Notes: generated by a model from the sequence alone, not told the origin. A stretch of DNA of 64,000 bases from Adiantum capillus-veneris (GCA_014529385.2 CM043968.1:3808501-3872500); one strand, 5' to 3'. Counted from the stretch's first letter, positions 1 through 11,600 are shown. Made by a program: numbers and translations.

Positions 1-42
1 CGATGAAGTCGTCGCAAACAAACCAAAGCTCCTCCTCGAACC

Positions 43-44
<2 letters not shown>

Positions 45-90
<46 letters not shown>
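45..90. repeat. (TG)n microsatellite
   Basis: About 23 uninterrupted TG dinucleotides, with a short imperfect continuation to about position 101. Non-coding simple repeat. Confidence 0.95.
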
Positions 91-91
<1 letters not shown>

Positions 92-101
92 GTGTTTGTG
101 T

Positions 102-700
102 GATGGAGAAGGTGGAGAGAGATTGACAAGGGACCAAAGAGAGTGAGGGTGTGGGTGGAGTAGGGGGGATGATGCTTGAAGCAGGCGTGATGGCGGAGAG
201 GAAGAAGGCAAGATATGCCACAAAAACGCGGCATACTTTGCCCTTCTTCTTTTTTTAGGCGCCAAGTATCACCACGACTATTACCACGTTCATTACTGCG
301 ATTATTGCCGTGCAACGTCATTTCAAACGGATACAAACGTATCCAAGGTTGCGGGGGGGGGGTACAAACCACCCCCTCTACCCTTAGATATCAATAATTT
401 TATTTCTTAGCCTTTCGAGTTTTTTTATGAAGACTTTTAATTTTTTTATGAGTGCTTTTTTTAAAGTACATTTAGATGTTTTTTTAGTGTATTTTTAAAA
501 TACTTTTAGATATTTGCAATTAAAAAATTAACCCATTTAGTGTGCAGACCGATTGTACTTTATTTTACAAAAATTGGTGCACTCATTGCACTTTATTCTC
601 TTTAAATTTATACTAATTTCTTTTTTTAATTGAAATATACATTTTTTTTAATGAAGAATTTATTTTTTAGGGCACATATGACTAAATTAAAAATTTATCG
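102..700. other. No gene seen; AT-rich intergenic sequence
   Basis: I see no supported gene here. The stretch has a G homopolymer of 10 bases at 353-362 and long T/A-rich runs from about 400 to 660. Short ORFs show no recognisable domain. Confidence 0.6.
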
Positions 701-744
701 CGTGTGCAGGACGTCGACTGGGATGATCCCCTTGGAGGCCCTGA

Positions 745-2090
745 ATGCGATCGATGGCTCAAGGAAAACTCCCTTGTCCTTGCGCCAAGTGCAAAAGGGC
801 AATCCCTCACTTGAGCGGCATTGCATTGGAGCACGTGGAGAACGAAGGGATTTGGCATCCTCGAAAAAGAGCTCCAAGAGATGAGAGCGCCACGCACCCT
901 CGCTTGAGGAGGTCTCCCATTGGTCTGTGTTCGATGGTGGTGTGTCGACACACAAAGCCGAACAGCAAAGGCAAGAGCTATGACGAATTGGGTGCACCAC
1001 ATGGTGATCCTCCCATTGGCTCTACTTCGACAGCTCCTTTCTCCTCGCAATCACACTTTGGTTCAAGAATGAGCACATGTTCCACATGTGTGATGAGTTA
1101 CTGGCTCATGAACGTGATGTGTGCGAGGAGGATTGCCAGCCATGCACTCAATGGACAGTGGCAACGGAGGACAGATTGATGGCGTGTGCCCGAACACCTC
1201 TTTATGATAGTACGCAGTACTTGGTGCTCCGAGCATCGTTGGAAGTCCTCAACTTGCAAGTGAAATTCGGCTGGAGCAATGCAAGTGTCGATGCGCTCCT
1301 TGGGTAAGTTTGAAATATGACTTTTTATACATCTCTCTAGCTCAATTTATGGTGCCGCCTCCTTGCAACTATATTAATCCGCCTGTTTGTTGTAGTTTGA
1401 TGGGCAAAATGTTGTCAAAAGATCATCACATGCCTCCAGATCATCGATGAGCTAGATCGTATGTCACTACACTTGGAATGGAGTATGAGCACATCCATGC
1501 ATGCGTCAACGATTGCATGCTATACCGCAATGAGCAGACACTTGCTACCTCATGTTCCGTGTGCGGAGAAGCACGATACAAGACCGGAGTGAGTGGGGTG
1601 CACCTACCCCACAAGGTATTGAGTCATTCTCCTTTAATTCCTTGCATTCAACACATTTTAAGAGCAAGTCTATCGTGGAGCTTCTTGCATGGCACGCCAA
1701 CCACACCGCTCAAATGATGGAATGATGTGTGTCCCTCCCGATTCACCTGCATGGAAGCACATCAAAACACAATGGCCAGAGTTTGGGATGGAGCCTCGAC
1801 ACTTGAGGCTTGGGTTAGCAAGTGATGGTGTCAACCCCTTTGGCACTAAGTCTACTTCATGGAGCACTTGGCCTATGGTGATCGTCAACTACAATATTCC
1901 ACCATGGGAGACAACCAAGAAGGGCAATATACTTCTTTCCTTGAGGAGATCAGAAAGAGGATGTAGAACACAATCACTGGCAAGGGCAAAGGAGATGCTT
2001 GCACGTTTAATGCCATGTGATAAAGATGGCCATGGATGCCAACAACCTCAGATTTGTGGTGACAAAGTTGTTGTGTCAGGGCTTTAAAAA
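745..2090 (+). pseudogene. CACTA (En/Spm) transposase remnant, TNP2/Transposase_21 type
   Basis: The translated frames follow the order of plant CACTA transposases. First comes a transposase-associated zinc-binding segment with CPCAKCKR followed by EHVENEGIW. Then comes QVKFGWSNASVDALL at about 1255-1300, followed by IHACVNDCMLYRNE and CSVCGEARYK at 1490-1590, and finally PDSPAWKHIKTQWPEF, RHLRLGLASDGVNPF and IVNYNIPPWE at 1735-1915. These are hallmark strings of the Transposase_21 family, which catalyses cut-and-paste transposition. Positions 1304-1395 look like a 92-bp intron (GTAAGT...TTGTAG); removing it keeps the frame. A TGA at 1448 interrupts the frame, and at least one frameshift lies near 1690-1720 before the PDSPAWK block. 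The C-terminal half of the transposase is absent or unrecognisable. I found no CACTA terminal repeats. A dead copy is the best reading. Confidence 0.85.
1304..1395 (+). other. Intron inside the CACTA transposase remnant
   Basis: The sequence starts GTAAGT and ends TTGTTGTAG. Splicing joins ...CTT-GG to T-TTG-ATG, which gives the continuous residues DALLGLMGKMLS expected in this family. Confidence 0.7.
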
Positions 2091-2484
2091 ATGGGCCAAG
2101 GGCTATTATTGGCACGAGGGGACACATTTGGTGGTGCTTTGAATCAATTCTAGCTCAAGGGGCTACTCACCCACATGTCTAGACTCACCATGCAACCTCC
2201 TCTCAGGTTCAAGGCCAATTTTCCTCCATCAAACTAGCTTAGATATATGAAGATATATGAGGGAAAAAGTAGCCTTTGGCTAATGAAAGGACACTTGATC
2301 ACTTAAAAAATATTTTGTTAGGCCAAGGACTTCATTTCTGGCATATATTTCTCAAAGGGCTCTTTATCAATTTAAGGACTAGAGGCTCATAATTGATCCA
2401 AGCAGCTATCCACTGATCTAAGTTACAAAAAGGGAGTCAAGGCCTACTTTGTCTTAAACTTTTTGTTTCTTTTTGTGCCTGAAG
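2091..2484 (+). other. Possible tail of the CACTA remnant; no intact coding
   Basis: Downstream of the recognisable transposase I see only short frames, for example around KWAKGYYWHEGTH at about 2090-2130, without a clear family match. The sequence then becomes AT-rich and featureless. Confidence 0.4.
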
Positions 2485-2674
2485 ATTAAAAAACCTAAAA
2501 ACAATTAAGAAATGAAAAAAATATCCTTAAAGCAGTGTTGCATTCGCTCATAGCAATCCATAGAACGAGAAACCACATAGAACAAAAAATCTAAAACAAT
2601 TAAAATTTGAAAAAAATATCCTTAAAGTAGTGTTGCATTCGCTCATAGCAATCCATAGAACAAGAAACCACATG
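2485..2674. repeat. Two-copy tandem duplication, period 95 bp
   Basis: The block running from ATATCCTTAAAG through the GTTGCATTCGCTCATAGC segment to AACCACAT occurs at about 2521 and again at 2616. The offset is 95 bp, with few differences. Non-coding. Confidence 0.85.
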
Positions 2675-5408
2675 TTGTTAAGGTTTGTAACAACCCTAGT
2701 AGCCTCAGGTTTAGAAGTTCCTTCAAGAGAATTCACCTGTAGCAGTAGAGACATGGCTTAACCAAGGCTGGGTTGAACCAATACCCAAAGAACATGGTAA
2801 TTTTCTTTACAGGTCATGCCTACTTGCTATCCACAAAAAGCCTCATCTATATTGGTTGCACCTTGTGCATAAAGCAAATGATGTAAAGTGCCCGTCCTTG
2901 CATACATATACAATGATCACAAGCAAAAACACCAGCTTCAACTCTTTCTAAACAGAGTAGTTGATATTATAGAGAAAGCATATACAATGATTCATTGAAA
3001 TGAATCCCACCATACTGACACATCATGCATGCATATCAAAACTTAGAGTAATAAGCCCTTGGCTTTAATGATGGTATCAACAGTTTGAACCGATGCCATA
3101 CGTGTCCTACACAATTTGTACTGGCAATACATCACAATTCATTGTTGCCAAAAATAACCGTCATCTTATATCATGTTATTGCCAATTTTCCACAATTGTG
3201 TGCCATTATCCTTGATCCTAAGTCATTGGATAATACATGGCACAAAATAGAAGCCTTACTTCACATTAAGTCTGTCAAAGCACTTTGCTTTGCAGAACAG
3301 AGAAATCTTTTTTCAAATGAAAAGTTAAAGACAAAAAAACAAGTAGAACTTGAAATTGTATAACCTTGTTGCCCCATTGTGATAAGTTGTCCTGAAATTC
3401 AAAAGTAGACTCTTACCGACCCTTAAGTGAAAAATCAAGCAAATATGTTGTAAAGTTTTCCCAAGTTTGTATGTTGATAGAAGATTCCAAACTTTGGAAA
3501 CTTCTATATTGCAATATGCCTTGAAATCCTTGCTTCACAAAAGTCCATCGTATAGATGAAACAGAATAGATCGTGAGGTGCTCATAACTAATAGGTTCTC
3601 CTGTTGACACACAGACGTCAAAGCAAAAGAAAATCAACCTTGTCAAGCTTTTATAGAGAACCGGCTTTGCCAAAGCGTACATCTCATTGAGAATCCTTAG
3701 ATTTCCCAATCTTGAAATAGATAGCATAGGAAACGTAGCTAGCAAACTTCATCTAGTTACCAAACACTGTTTGACTAAAGAAACCTTTGCTTGTCAAGTT
3801 GGCATGGTAAAATCTTCTGTAAGATTAGCTCAAAATTGTAAACTATAACTTGCTTACCAACTTGCTCAAATTGTCCATACCCTTGGTATCAAAACTCATA
3901 GCACCCTTTGGTGTGGTTTGCTTTTGTTGAATTTAACATGAAGCTTTGATTTTCAACAAATCTTTTGTGGCATTGTCATACTAGACAGACTTACAAGAAC
4001 ATTAACTCAACTGATGTCGACCTTGTCAAGTAGGACACCGTATTGGAAGCATAAAAATAATGACAGTAATTGCAGAGACAAAGCATACATGAGTTGCCTA
4101 ACTTCTATTTGCATGCATCCGTTGACAGTTACCCTCAAAAACCCATCGAATCTGACTTGCCGACAATGGGTTGATCATAATCTTTTCTGACTACATCGAG
4201 TTCAAAAAACTTGCCTAAGAGCCATGCCCTAGCAAACTGAAAGCTCCGACCTAGAGAAATTAATGATCGACCTTGCCAAGTACCTTTGCTTTACAAGGCA
4301 TAGGCCATGTCTGACTTGCCTTTACTGCTAGGAAAGCTTGCCTTGTTCAAGGTTGAGGAGCGTCATAGAAATACTTGTATGGGTTTTCCTTGTTGGAGCC
4401 TTGCTCCTTAATCTAGACATAATCACATGCCTTGCATGTATTCAAACTGAGTTAAAGAGACATGACCAAGACCAAGCTTTCAAAGTGTCAAAAAATGCTC
4501 GTAGAGATAGTTGTGCTATCTTGCTCAAGTGCGTATAGTGTTTCAACAAAACTCTAGATCAAATTAGACTGTAAATCCATACAATCCCTGACCTTGTTCT
4601 AGCCTCTTTGGTTCTGCAAATTTTCTTCGCACTTCCAATGAGAGAGGCATCCATCTTTGCCCTATGGATTTCGTAGAAAGACTTCTGCAGAGATTGGAGG
4701 TCGTGGGGAGGTTGCAAGGTCAAATACCATGACTTGCATGGATTCTTAGGATCATTTACCACCTCAATGTTCTCTGCTCGTTCTTTGCCCGATGCCATGC
4801 ATAGGAGATGCTTCATGGAGGCTCATAGCCTTGCCAATTTCCATTGTGATAAACTTTGGGATTCCGTGTTCATGCCATAAGTAATTCCCCTTGTACAAAT
4901 GTTTGCTGATTTGCTACATATTGTTGCAGGTTTCATGTTACTAGCCCGTAGCCTGGATCTACCCTCATGCCGACAAGCATGAGCCCATCCTGCTTGCCAA
5001 GGCTATTGCCTGTGGGAGTTAACCCCTAAGGGGTTTTTAGGCACTCATGGGCAAAATTTTAGGATACCCAATGTGAAGCCAACTACGCTTAAGAAATTAA
5101 AATCCCCATAGTCATCCTCGCAATTTCATCAAGGCCAACTCGACTTAAAGTCTATGCAAGTCGACATAATACCTTTGTGCACACACTAGATTGTTCCTGT
5201 TGCTTTCTCTTCAAACTTTATGTATACAAGGGAGATTTCTCGCGGTGGTCATCATTGGCCCAAGCAAGTCTCGTCTTTGCAAACCTCCCACGACTCCTTG
5301 CCATGCAAACTAGAGCCTCCTTTGCTTTCCCTCCATGATCCCTTGCATGGAGGATCAGCATGGCTTCCTTGCCTTTCCCAAGGGCATTCCTTCTACCTCC
5401 ATCTACAT
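2675..5408. other. No recognisable gene
   Basis: Short ORFs on both strands (for example 85 aa on the minus strand at 4559-4816 and 110 aa at 3413-3745) have no motifs that I recognise. The phrase CCTTGCCAAG and close variants recur between 4000 and 4850, suggesting old repeat-derived sequence. No LTR ends or target duplications were found. Confidence 0.5.
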
Positions 5409-5429
5409 GGGGGGGGGGGGGGGGGGGGG

Positions 5430-5498
<69 letters not shown>
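5409..5498. repeat. Compound microsatellite (G)24(AG)33
   Basis: A run of about 24 G is followed directly by about 33 AG units. The ORFs read through it (poly-Gly, Arg-Glu, Leu-Ser) are artefacts. Confidence 0.95.
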
Positions 5499-5501
<3 letters not shown>

Positions 5502-5896
5502 TTCTTGTCGCCCATCGAAGCTGCTCATCACCTCAATTGATCTTTTGGCTATGGTAAAGAAAATTTCCATATGAAATGAAAGGTTCCGAGTCTTTTGCAA
5601 GCACACTAGAATCTATATTTTATATATCTATAACTATTCTATAATGGTAGTGGGAGTCCTTTGCCGCATGTCACAAGCTGCAAGATGAAGGTTAAACTCT
5701 AAGGAATTAGCCACCAAGTCCGCAGTCTAGATTGAGTGAGTGTATTTACAACAATCACCTTTTGTTTTTTTGCCGATCATTGAATCCAAGGACTCGGCCA
5801 AGACTCCATGCAACTGACCACTGGGAACATTCAATGAGAGGTGTGTGGTAGTGTGCGCAAAGATAAGCTGGCTACCTCAGGCTCTGGAGCAGGCCC

Positions 5897-5941
<45 letters not shown>

Positions 5942-6118
5942 GAAATATGTGTCGCTAAAGCCTACAAGCTATTCGATGGTGAGAAACATTGAAGACACCA
6001 CCTATGCAGGGCTTCACAACCGTGATGACTAAGTTGGGCTAGAATGTTCTAGCAAGGTGTTCAAATTATCGGGCTTTTTGAGATGCAGGTAATGTCCTGC
6101 AGGAGGGTGATAGAGTGC
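5499..6118. other. No gene; flank of truncated copia LTR
   Basis: Contains the (GA)20 repeat at 5899-5939. Neither strand shows continuation of the gypsy pol found beyond 12337, so the expected other flank of the copia insertion is missing here. Confidence 0.5.
5899..5939. repeat. (GA)20 microsatellite
   Basis: Perfect GA dinucleotide run, non-coding. Confidence 0.95.
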
Positions 6119-6315
6119 GACCACTTTTCGGCCGCCGTCCGGTCATAATATTCCCGCAAAAAGGAATATTCTGCTCGAGATTGGCCGTGAAAATTTTGAT
6201 TTCCAGCGAGTTATTTTCTTCACACACGATGGCTTCTCCTCATGATGGGGGCCTTACAAATGTGCGTTTTTAACACAAAAAATTACAAGGCGTAAATCAG
6301 GCTCCATACTTAACA
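6119..6315 (-). repeat. Truncated 3' LTR of the copia element
   Basis: Aligns base by base with 12119-12336, sharing CGACCACTTTTCG, GGAATATT, CGAGTTATTTTCTTCAC and the terminal CTTAACA. About 520 bp of the LTR, present in the right-hand copy, are missing beyond 6119. The copies differ at several sites and by a short indel, so the insertion is not recent. Confidence 0.88.
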
Positions 6316-6328
6316 ATCTCCCACTTGG
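6316..6328 (-). other. Polypurine tract of the copia element
   Basis: On the minus strand CAAGTGGGAGAT abuts the LTR start TGTTAAG. A purine-rich tract next to the 3' LTR is the plus-strand primer of copia elements. Confidence 0.8.
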
Positions 6329-6375
6329 AGACTGATCTCCAAACCAAACCTGTGACTGCTCTCCATCCTGGCTTC

Positions 6376-7967
6376 TTATCCTTGAATGCCGATTGAAGAT
6401 GAGAAAAAGCTCAACTTCTCCTTGTTGACCACCTTTGTAAACATGTCTGCAGGATTTTCACTTGTATGCACCTTTCCTAGCTTTAGTTGTCCCTCTTCCA
6501 AAAGAGTGCATATGAAGTGATATCTCACCTCAATGTGCTTTGTCCTTAAATGAAATGCTGAATTCTTCGCAAGATGGATAGCGCTTTGGCTATCACTGTA
6601 CAAGACACAATTGTCTTGTTTGAATCCAAGCTCTTCTAAGAATCTGTGAAGCCATAGAATTTCTTTGCTTGCCTCCGTCATTGCTACATACTCTGCTTCC
6701 GTGGTAGAAAGTGAGACCACTTTTTGTAGCTTTGAAGCCCAGCTTACTGTTGTGTCTCCAACCGTGAAGACATAGCCAGTAGTGCTCCTTCGAGTATCTT
6801 TGTCACCTGCCATATCTGCATCAGCATACCCTTCTAGAAAAATATCAGTTACTCCAAAATACAAAGCATTTGTTGTTGTCCCTTTTAGATACCTAAGTAT
6901 CCACTTCACAGCTTGCCAATGCTCTTTACCTGGGTTGTCCATGAACCTACTTACAACTCCCACTGCATGTGCAATGTCTGGCCTTGTCCAGACCATAGTA
7001 TACATAAGAGAACCTACCATTGCAGCATATGGAACTTTAGACATATAGGCTATCTCCTCTTGTGTATTTGGACACATATCCTTGGTTAGTTTAAAGTGAC
7101 CAGCCAAAGGTGCGGAAATCGTTTTTGCATTTTGCATTGCAAACCTTTCTAGTACCTTCTTGATGTAATCCTCTTGGGATAGTTTTATTGTCTTCTTCGT
7201 CCCATCCCTTGATATCTTCATACCAAGTATCCTCTTTGCAACACCTAAATCTTTCATTGAAAAATATTTAGACAGCTCCTCTTTTAGGTCTTTGATATCC
7301 TGCATGTTAGCACTTGCAATCAGCATGTCATCAACATACAACATTAGGATGATGAACTTCCCATCTCCCAAATTCTTTGTGTAGACACAGTGATCCGAGT
7401 TGCATCTTGTGAATCCGTGATCCAGCATCCATCGATCGAACTTCAAGTACCATTGTCTTGATGCTTGCTTTAAACCATACAAGCTCTTTGTTAATCTGCA
7501 AACCATTTTCTCCTTACCTTTTACTTCATGTCCCTTTGGTTGAAGCTTCCTCCTCTAAATCACCGTGAGTGAATGCCGTATTTACATCCATTTGCTCAAG
7601 ATTTATATCATGAGCAGCTATAAGGCTTAAGACAAGCGTAGTTGAGTTCATTTTTACAATAGAAGAAAATATTTCATTGAAATCAATACCTTTCTTTTGA
7701 GAAAACCCTTTTACCACAAGCTTAGACTTATACTTTTTCTTCCCACCTTCTTCTTCCTTTAGCTTGTACACCCATTTGTTTTGAAGTGCCCGCTTACTTT
7801 AGGCAACTTAACCAACTCCCATGTTTGGTTGCGATGTAGTGAATCCATCTCCACTTGCATTTTCTTCATCCATTCTTCTTTGGATTTGTGATGCATAGCT
7901 TCTTCGTATGATTCTGGCTCTCGAGAATCTGAGATCAAGAGATGGTTGAAGGAAGGAACAAACCTTT
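6376..7967 (-). pseudogene. Copia reverse transcriptase and RNase H
   Basis: The longest piece (7506-6376, 376 aa) is open. It starts in the RT palm with LTKSLYGLKQASRQWY, has the catalytic YVDD at residues 57-60, and continues through PYAAMVGSLMYTMVWTRPD into RNase H. RNase H motifs are ADADMAGD, TTEAEYVA and YSDSQSAIHLAKN, plus the C-terminal LRTKHIEVRYHF. The upstream RT part (7771-7526) has KLVVKGFSQKKGIDF and LEQMDVNTAF. It is separated by a small deletion and frameshift near 7535, where a few codons after GDLEEE are lost. Further upstream, to about 7967, the frame reads the usual linker ending SKEEWMKKMQVEMDSL. RT and RNase H copy the element RNA into DNA. The RNase H end looks functional in sequence, but the pol polyprotein is not open. 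Confidence 0.9.
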
Positions 7968-9144
7968 CTAAAGGTCTACTTGCTCTTGTGGATCTTTGGG
8001 AATAGGTTGAGGCTCCTCATTTGGTTGACGTTGTTGCACGTTGTCACCGTTTGTTGTAGTCCTTGAGTCTTCACCGTCCTCAAGCTCCATGTACTCATCA
8101 CCTGTTTCTTTTGTTTGTTTCCTTTCCAAGTAATCTTTGTACATATTTTGTTCGTTAAAAATTACATCCCTACTCCTAAAAATTATACCATCTTCAGGAT
8201 TCCATAGGCGATACCCAAAGTCACCTTCTCCATAGCCAATGAAGAAACACTTTCTGGACTTTGCATCTAGCTTTGATCTTAAGCTTCTATCTATGTACAT
8301 GAAAGCCTCACACCCAAACACTTTGAGAAATGCATAATTCATCGGTTTACCTATCCATGCCTCTTTTGGAACTCCCCCATCCAATGCCGTTGAGGGTGAT
8401 CGATTGATTAAGTACACAAACGTACTTACAGCTTCCACCCAAAGCTCAAGCGGTAGGCCTGCATGTAGCCGCATGCTTCGTGCTCGCTCCATGATTGTCC
8501 TATTCAACCTTTTTGAAATCCCATTTTGTTGAGGTGTCCTGGGGGTTGTCTTTTGCCTCCGAATGCCATTGCTAACACAAAAGCTTTCAAAAGCTTGGCT
8601 GCAATATTCGCCTCCATTGTCAGATCTGAGGCATTTAACCTTGGTACCTACTTCATTCTCCACAAAGGCTTTCCACCTTTGAAATATGGAAAACACATCG
8701 GATTTATTCTTCATGACATAAACCCATGTTTTCCTAGTCGCATGGTCTATGAATGTTACATAATACAATAAGCCACCAAGTGATGGTGTACTTGCAGGAT
8801 CGCAAACATCAGAATGAACCAACTCAAGTTTTTTATTTTTTTCTTTCATTTCCTGATTTTTGAAATTTTACCCTCTTTTGTTTACCATAAACACAATCTT
8901 CATAGAACTCTAAGTCCACTTCTTTCAAACCTGGTAGAAGCTTCTTTGTTTGAAGGATTTGCATTCCTTTGGCACTCATATGCCCAAGCCGGTAGTGCCA
9001 CACTGCACTATCGACTTCTGTAGTTGTTGCACAAGCTAAAGTTTGCGTGCTAATAGTACACAAGTAAAGTGTGCACATGAAAGATCCCTTTGAGATCTTC
9101 CACCGTTTGCTTCCAAATGCAATGTTGTGACCTTCATCGTCCAA
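7968..9144 (-). pseudogene. Copia integrase with GAG-pre-integrase domain
   Basis: 9144-8833 holds the HHCC-type domain, with WHYRLGHMSAKGMQIL and then YEDCVYGKQ. Where the family has Cys-x2-Cys, the first Cys is Tyr. A frameshift in an A-rich run near 8840 leads into the core (8849-7968, 293 aa). Catalytic residues there are D14 in HSDVCDP and D77 in RSDNGGEY. The third residue, 35 positions on, is Lys113 in QQNGISKRLNRT where the family has Glu. The C-terminal part (KVFGCEAFMYID, SRKCFFIGYGEGDFGYRLW) is normal for copia integrase, which inserts element cDNA. Loss of the catalytic Glu and of one zinc ligand means this copy cannot have been active in its present form. Confidence 0.9.
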
Positions 9145-9248
9145 TTGTCCTATAGAGATTAATTTTTGCGAAGAGAAGGAACATGCTTAACATCTTTAAG
9201 CTTCCATTCATTTCCGTTAGCAATTTTGACACAAATTGTACCTTTTAA

Positions 9249-10560
9249 CACTAGTTCTGTAATTGGACACTTAAGTGTCCTGAGACACTAAAGTGTATTG
9301 TTTTCCTACCAAGTTTTGGAAATTCATTTGTCAAGCTAGAAAGAAGTTTTTTACACCTTGCTTCTACCATAGGTTGGCTATGAGGGAAAGAGAACACTGG
9401 ATTTTTCTCCCTGTCAAAATACAATCCGTAAGGAGAGAATTCTGGTAAGTTCTAAGTCATAGATTTTAGTAAAATTTTAAGCTGTTTTACCAAAAAAATC
9501 ATAAAATTCTTATATCTTTTTTATAGAGATGGCCTTTTTTATGTTTATAGCCAAGTGTTAACACTTAGTGTTATAAAACAATGGAATGCACTTCAAAGAC
9601 AAATTTCCAAGACACGTGCAAGTTATAGGCATAGTTTCATACTTGAGCACGTGCTGAATAAAAGCATAATTTTGGTCTTCCAAAGGTCCCCTCATGAAAT
9701 TTGTACTATTCTAGTGCAGGTTGACAACTACAAATGACTTTATATGTTTAAACCAAGAAACTACATATTTTTTGGGCTCCCTAACTCAACTAAATCTCAT
9801 TGTTTGAACTCTATCTTGATTTTTTTATCGTGCAAAAATTCTTGAAAATCTTGAGTTCTCCATAATAACATTGAAACCAAGGTTTTAAGCACCCCAATTG
9901 TGTATGTACCATGTAATTTGATACATTTAGTTGATCTACATAGAAAGTTTGATATTATTTGAGGTTTTGAATGCTTATGTCTCAAGAATGAAAATATCAA
10001 AGTTTTCTCTTATGCAGTTTTGAATATTTAAAATGATCCAATAATTGTTGCATACCAAATCCCTTCTACTTGCCACCTTGAGTCCTCAATGGAAAGGGCA
10101 AGCAATGTATCACTTTCTAAAACTCACAAACACATCAAAAACATATTTTTCTTTGTATACAAAGATATGCTTGAAATGACCATATCAAACACATGGAACT
10201 TTCCATTATTTTATATACTTCAAAGTCAATTTTTTTGCAAATAAAACTTTCAATTATCTATAGCAAAATTGTGGAAAAGTCACCTAGAATTTTCTACAAG
10301 GCCGCTTCATTTTTTCTTGCGCTTATAAAATCAATTTCTTCAAAACATCAATGCAGTCTTACGAGGCTCAACTTGATGAGTATAGTTCTTGATCATGGTA
10401 GATTCTAAAATGCAAGGTTATATTTTTAAAAGACCCTCTAGCTAACATATTTAACAATAGCAAGAGGGTTTTCTTAAATAAACCGTTTAATGCAAGTAGC
10501 ATTTGATTTAAATTTGTAAACAAAGACATTTAAGTGTCCTGTTTTGGTACCAAACTAGTG
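9249..10560. mobile_element. Non-autonomous inverted-repeat element with TTAA flanks, nested in copia
   Basis: The sequence splits copia protease from the pre-integrase domain. The two outer ends begin CACTAGTT as inverted repeats. Each end has an inner copy of GGACACTTAAGTGTC (one change at the right end), offset by 5 bp. Both sides are bordered by TTAA (9245-9248 and 10561-10564). Copia coding resumes on each side: GDDEACEIV on the right, GTICVKIANGNEWKL on the left. The 1312-bp interior is AT-rich and has no recognisable transposase, so it looks like a MITE-like element. TTAA target duplications are known for piggyBac elements. The CACTA start could suggest the CACTA superfamily, but a 3-bp direct duplication is not seen. 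Confidence 0.72.
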
Positions 10561-10564
10561 TTAA

Positions 10565-11554
10565 CGACAATTTCACAAGCTTCATCATCTCCCAAGTATA
10601 CATACCCAAAATTACCTTTGGTGTCATCTTGGAAATGTTGCTTGTGTGGTGTCGCATGGAATGAAGCCCCGGAATCTACTATCCAGGAATTAGACACATT
10701 GTCTAATGAGAGAATTAGAGCATCTTGCTCTACTTTACCTGCCACATTGGCCTCCGATGTTGGCTTGTTGTCTTGAGACTCCGACTCCTTCTTCTTCTTG
10801 GACCAGCAATCCTTCTTGGCGTGGCCCTTCTTGCCGCAGTTCCAACATTCAAGAACTGACTTTGTGCGTGACTTGCTCCGTCTTGAGCAATCATGACCCT
10901 TTTGGTTTTTGAACCTCTCCTTAGGCCTTCCTCTTGTTTCCACTAACAGTGCAGCACTTGATGATTCTCATGTGCTTCTCCTTCGCATTTCCTCGCTTAG
11001 AAGAACACCCACAACATTATCAAACTTAAGAGTATTTGTGCCCGAAATAGAGTTACTTACAGCCATCACAAGGCTGTCCCAACTATCTAGTAGAAATGAT
11101 AGTATAAGAAGAGCTCGCACTTCGTCATCAAAATTGATTTTCAACGATCAAAGTTGACTTATGTTTGTGTTAAAGTCATTTAGGTGTTCTGCAACTGAAC
11201 CATTTTCTGCCATCTTTAGATTGAACAAGCTCTTCATGAGAAATACCTTATTGGATACCGATGGTTTCTCATAGAAGTCATCAAGTGACTTCATCAAGTT
11301 CTCCGTGGTCTTCATCTCCGAAACGTTGAAGGCCACCATTGATGCCAAGCTTAACCAGATTGTTCCCAGTGCCTTTCAATCAAGGACGATCCATGCTTCA
11401 TTTGCCATTTTGCGGGCTTCTTCGCAAGACCGCCTAGTGGCAAATAGAGGTCCTTCTGGTAGAGATAGTCTTCAATCTGCATCTTCCAATGTTGGTGGTT
11501 TTTGCCATTGAACTTCTCGGTCTTGAGCTTCCCTTCCTCCGCCATTACTCCCAC
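10565..11554 (-). pseudogene. Copia gag and protease
   Basis: 11554-11351 starts MGVMAEEGKLKTEKFNG with HWKMQIEDYLYQKDLYLPL, a copia gag N-terminus. After a frameshift, 11348-11148 continues with MASMVAFNVSEMKTTENLM and FLMKSLFNLKMAENGSVAEHL. Two in-frame TGA codons (at about 11149 and 10970) then interrupt the frame. 10943-10565 has the CCHC zinc knuckle CWNCGKKGHAKKDC (10847-10806), which binds element RNA. It also has the aspartic protease motif SWIVDSGASFHAT (DSG near 10676). Protease is cut off by the nested TTAA element. Gag builds the cytoplasmic particle and protease cleaves the polyprotein; neither can be made whole from this copy. Confidence 0.9.
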
Positions 11555-11600
11555 TCAATTCAAGGAATCCTTTCCTTGAGATACTTTAGCTACAAGCAAA

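Noticed and set aside
215-397. 60-codon ORF near the start
   Set aside because: No domain, low-complexity surroundings and a G homopolymer within it.
682-1050. 122-codon minus-strand ORF
   Set aside because: Shadow of the CACTA transposase frames on the opposite strand.
5220-5606. ORFs with poly-Gly, Arg-Glu or Leu-Ser tails
   Set aside because: They are produced by reading through the G/AG microsatellite.
9555-10408. ORFs of 60-71 codons inside the TTAA-flanked element
   Set aside because: No transposase motif; AT-rich composition explains them.
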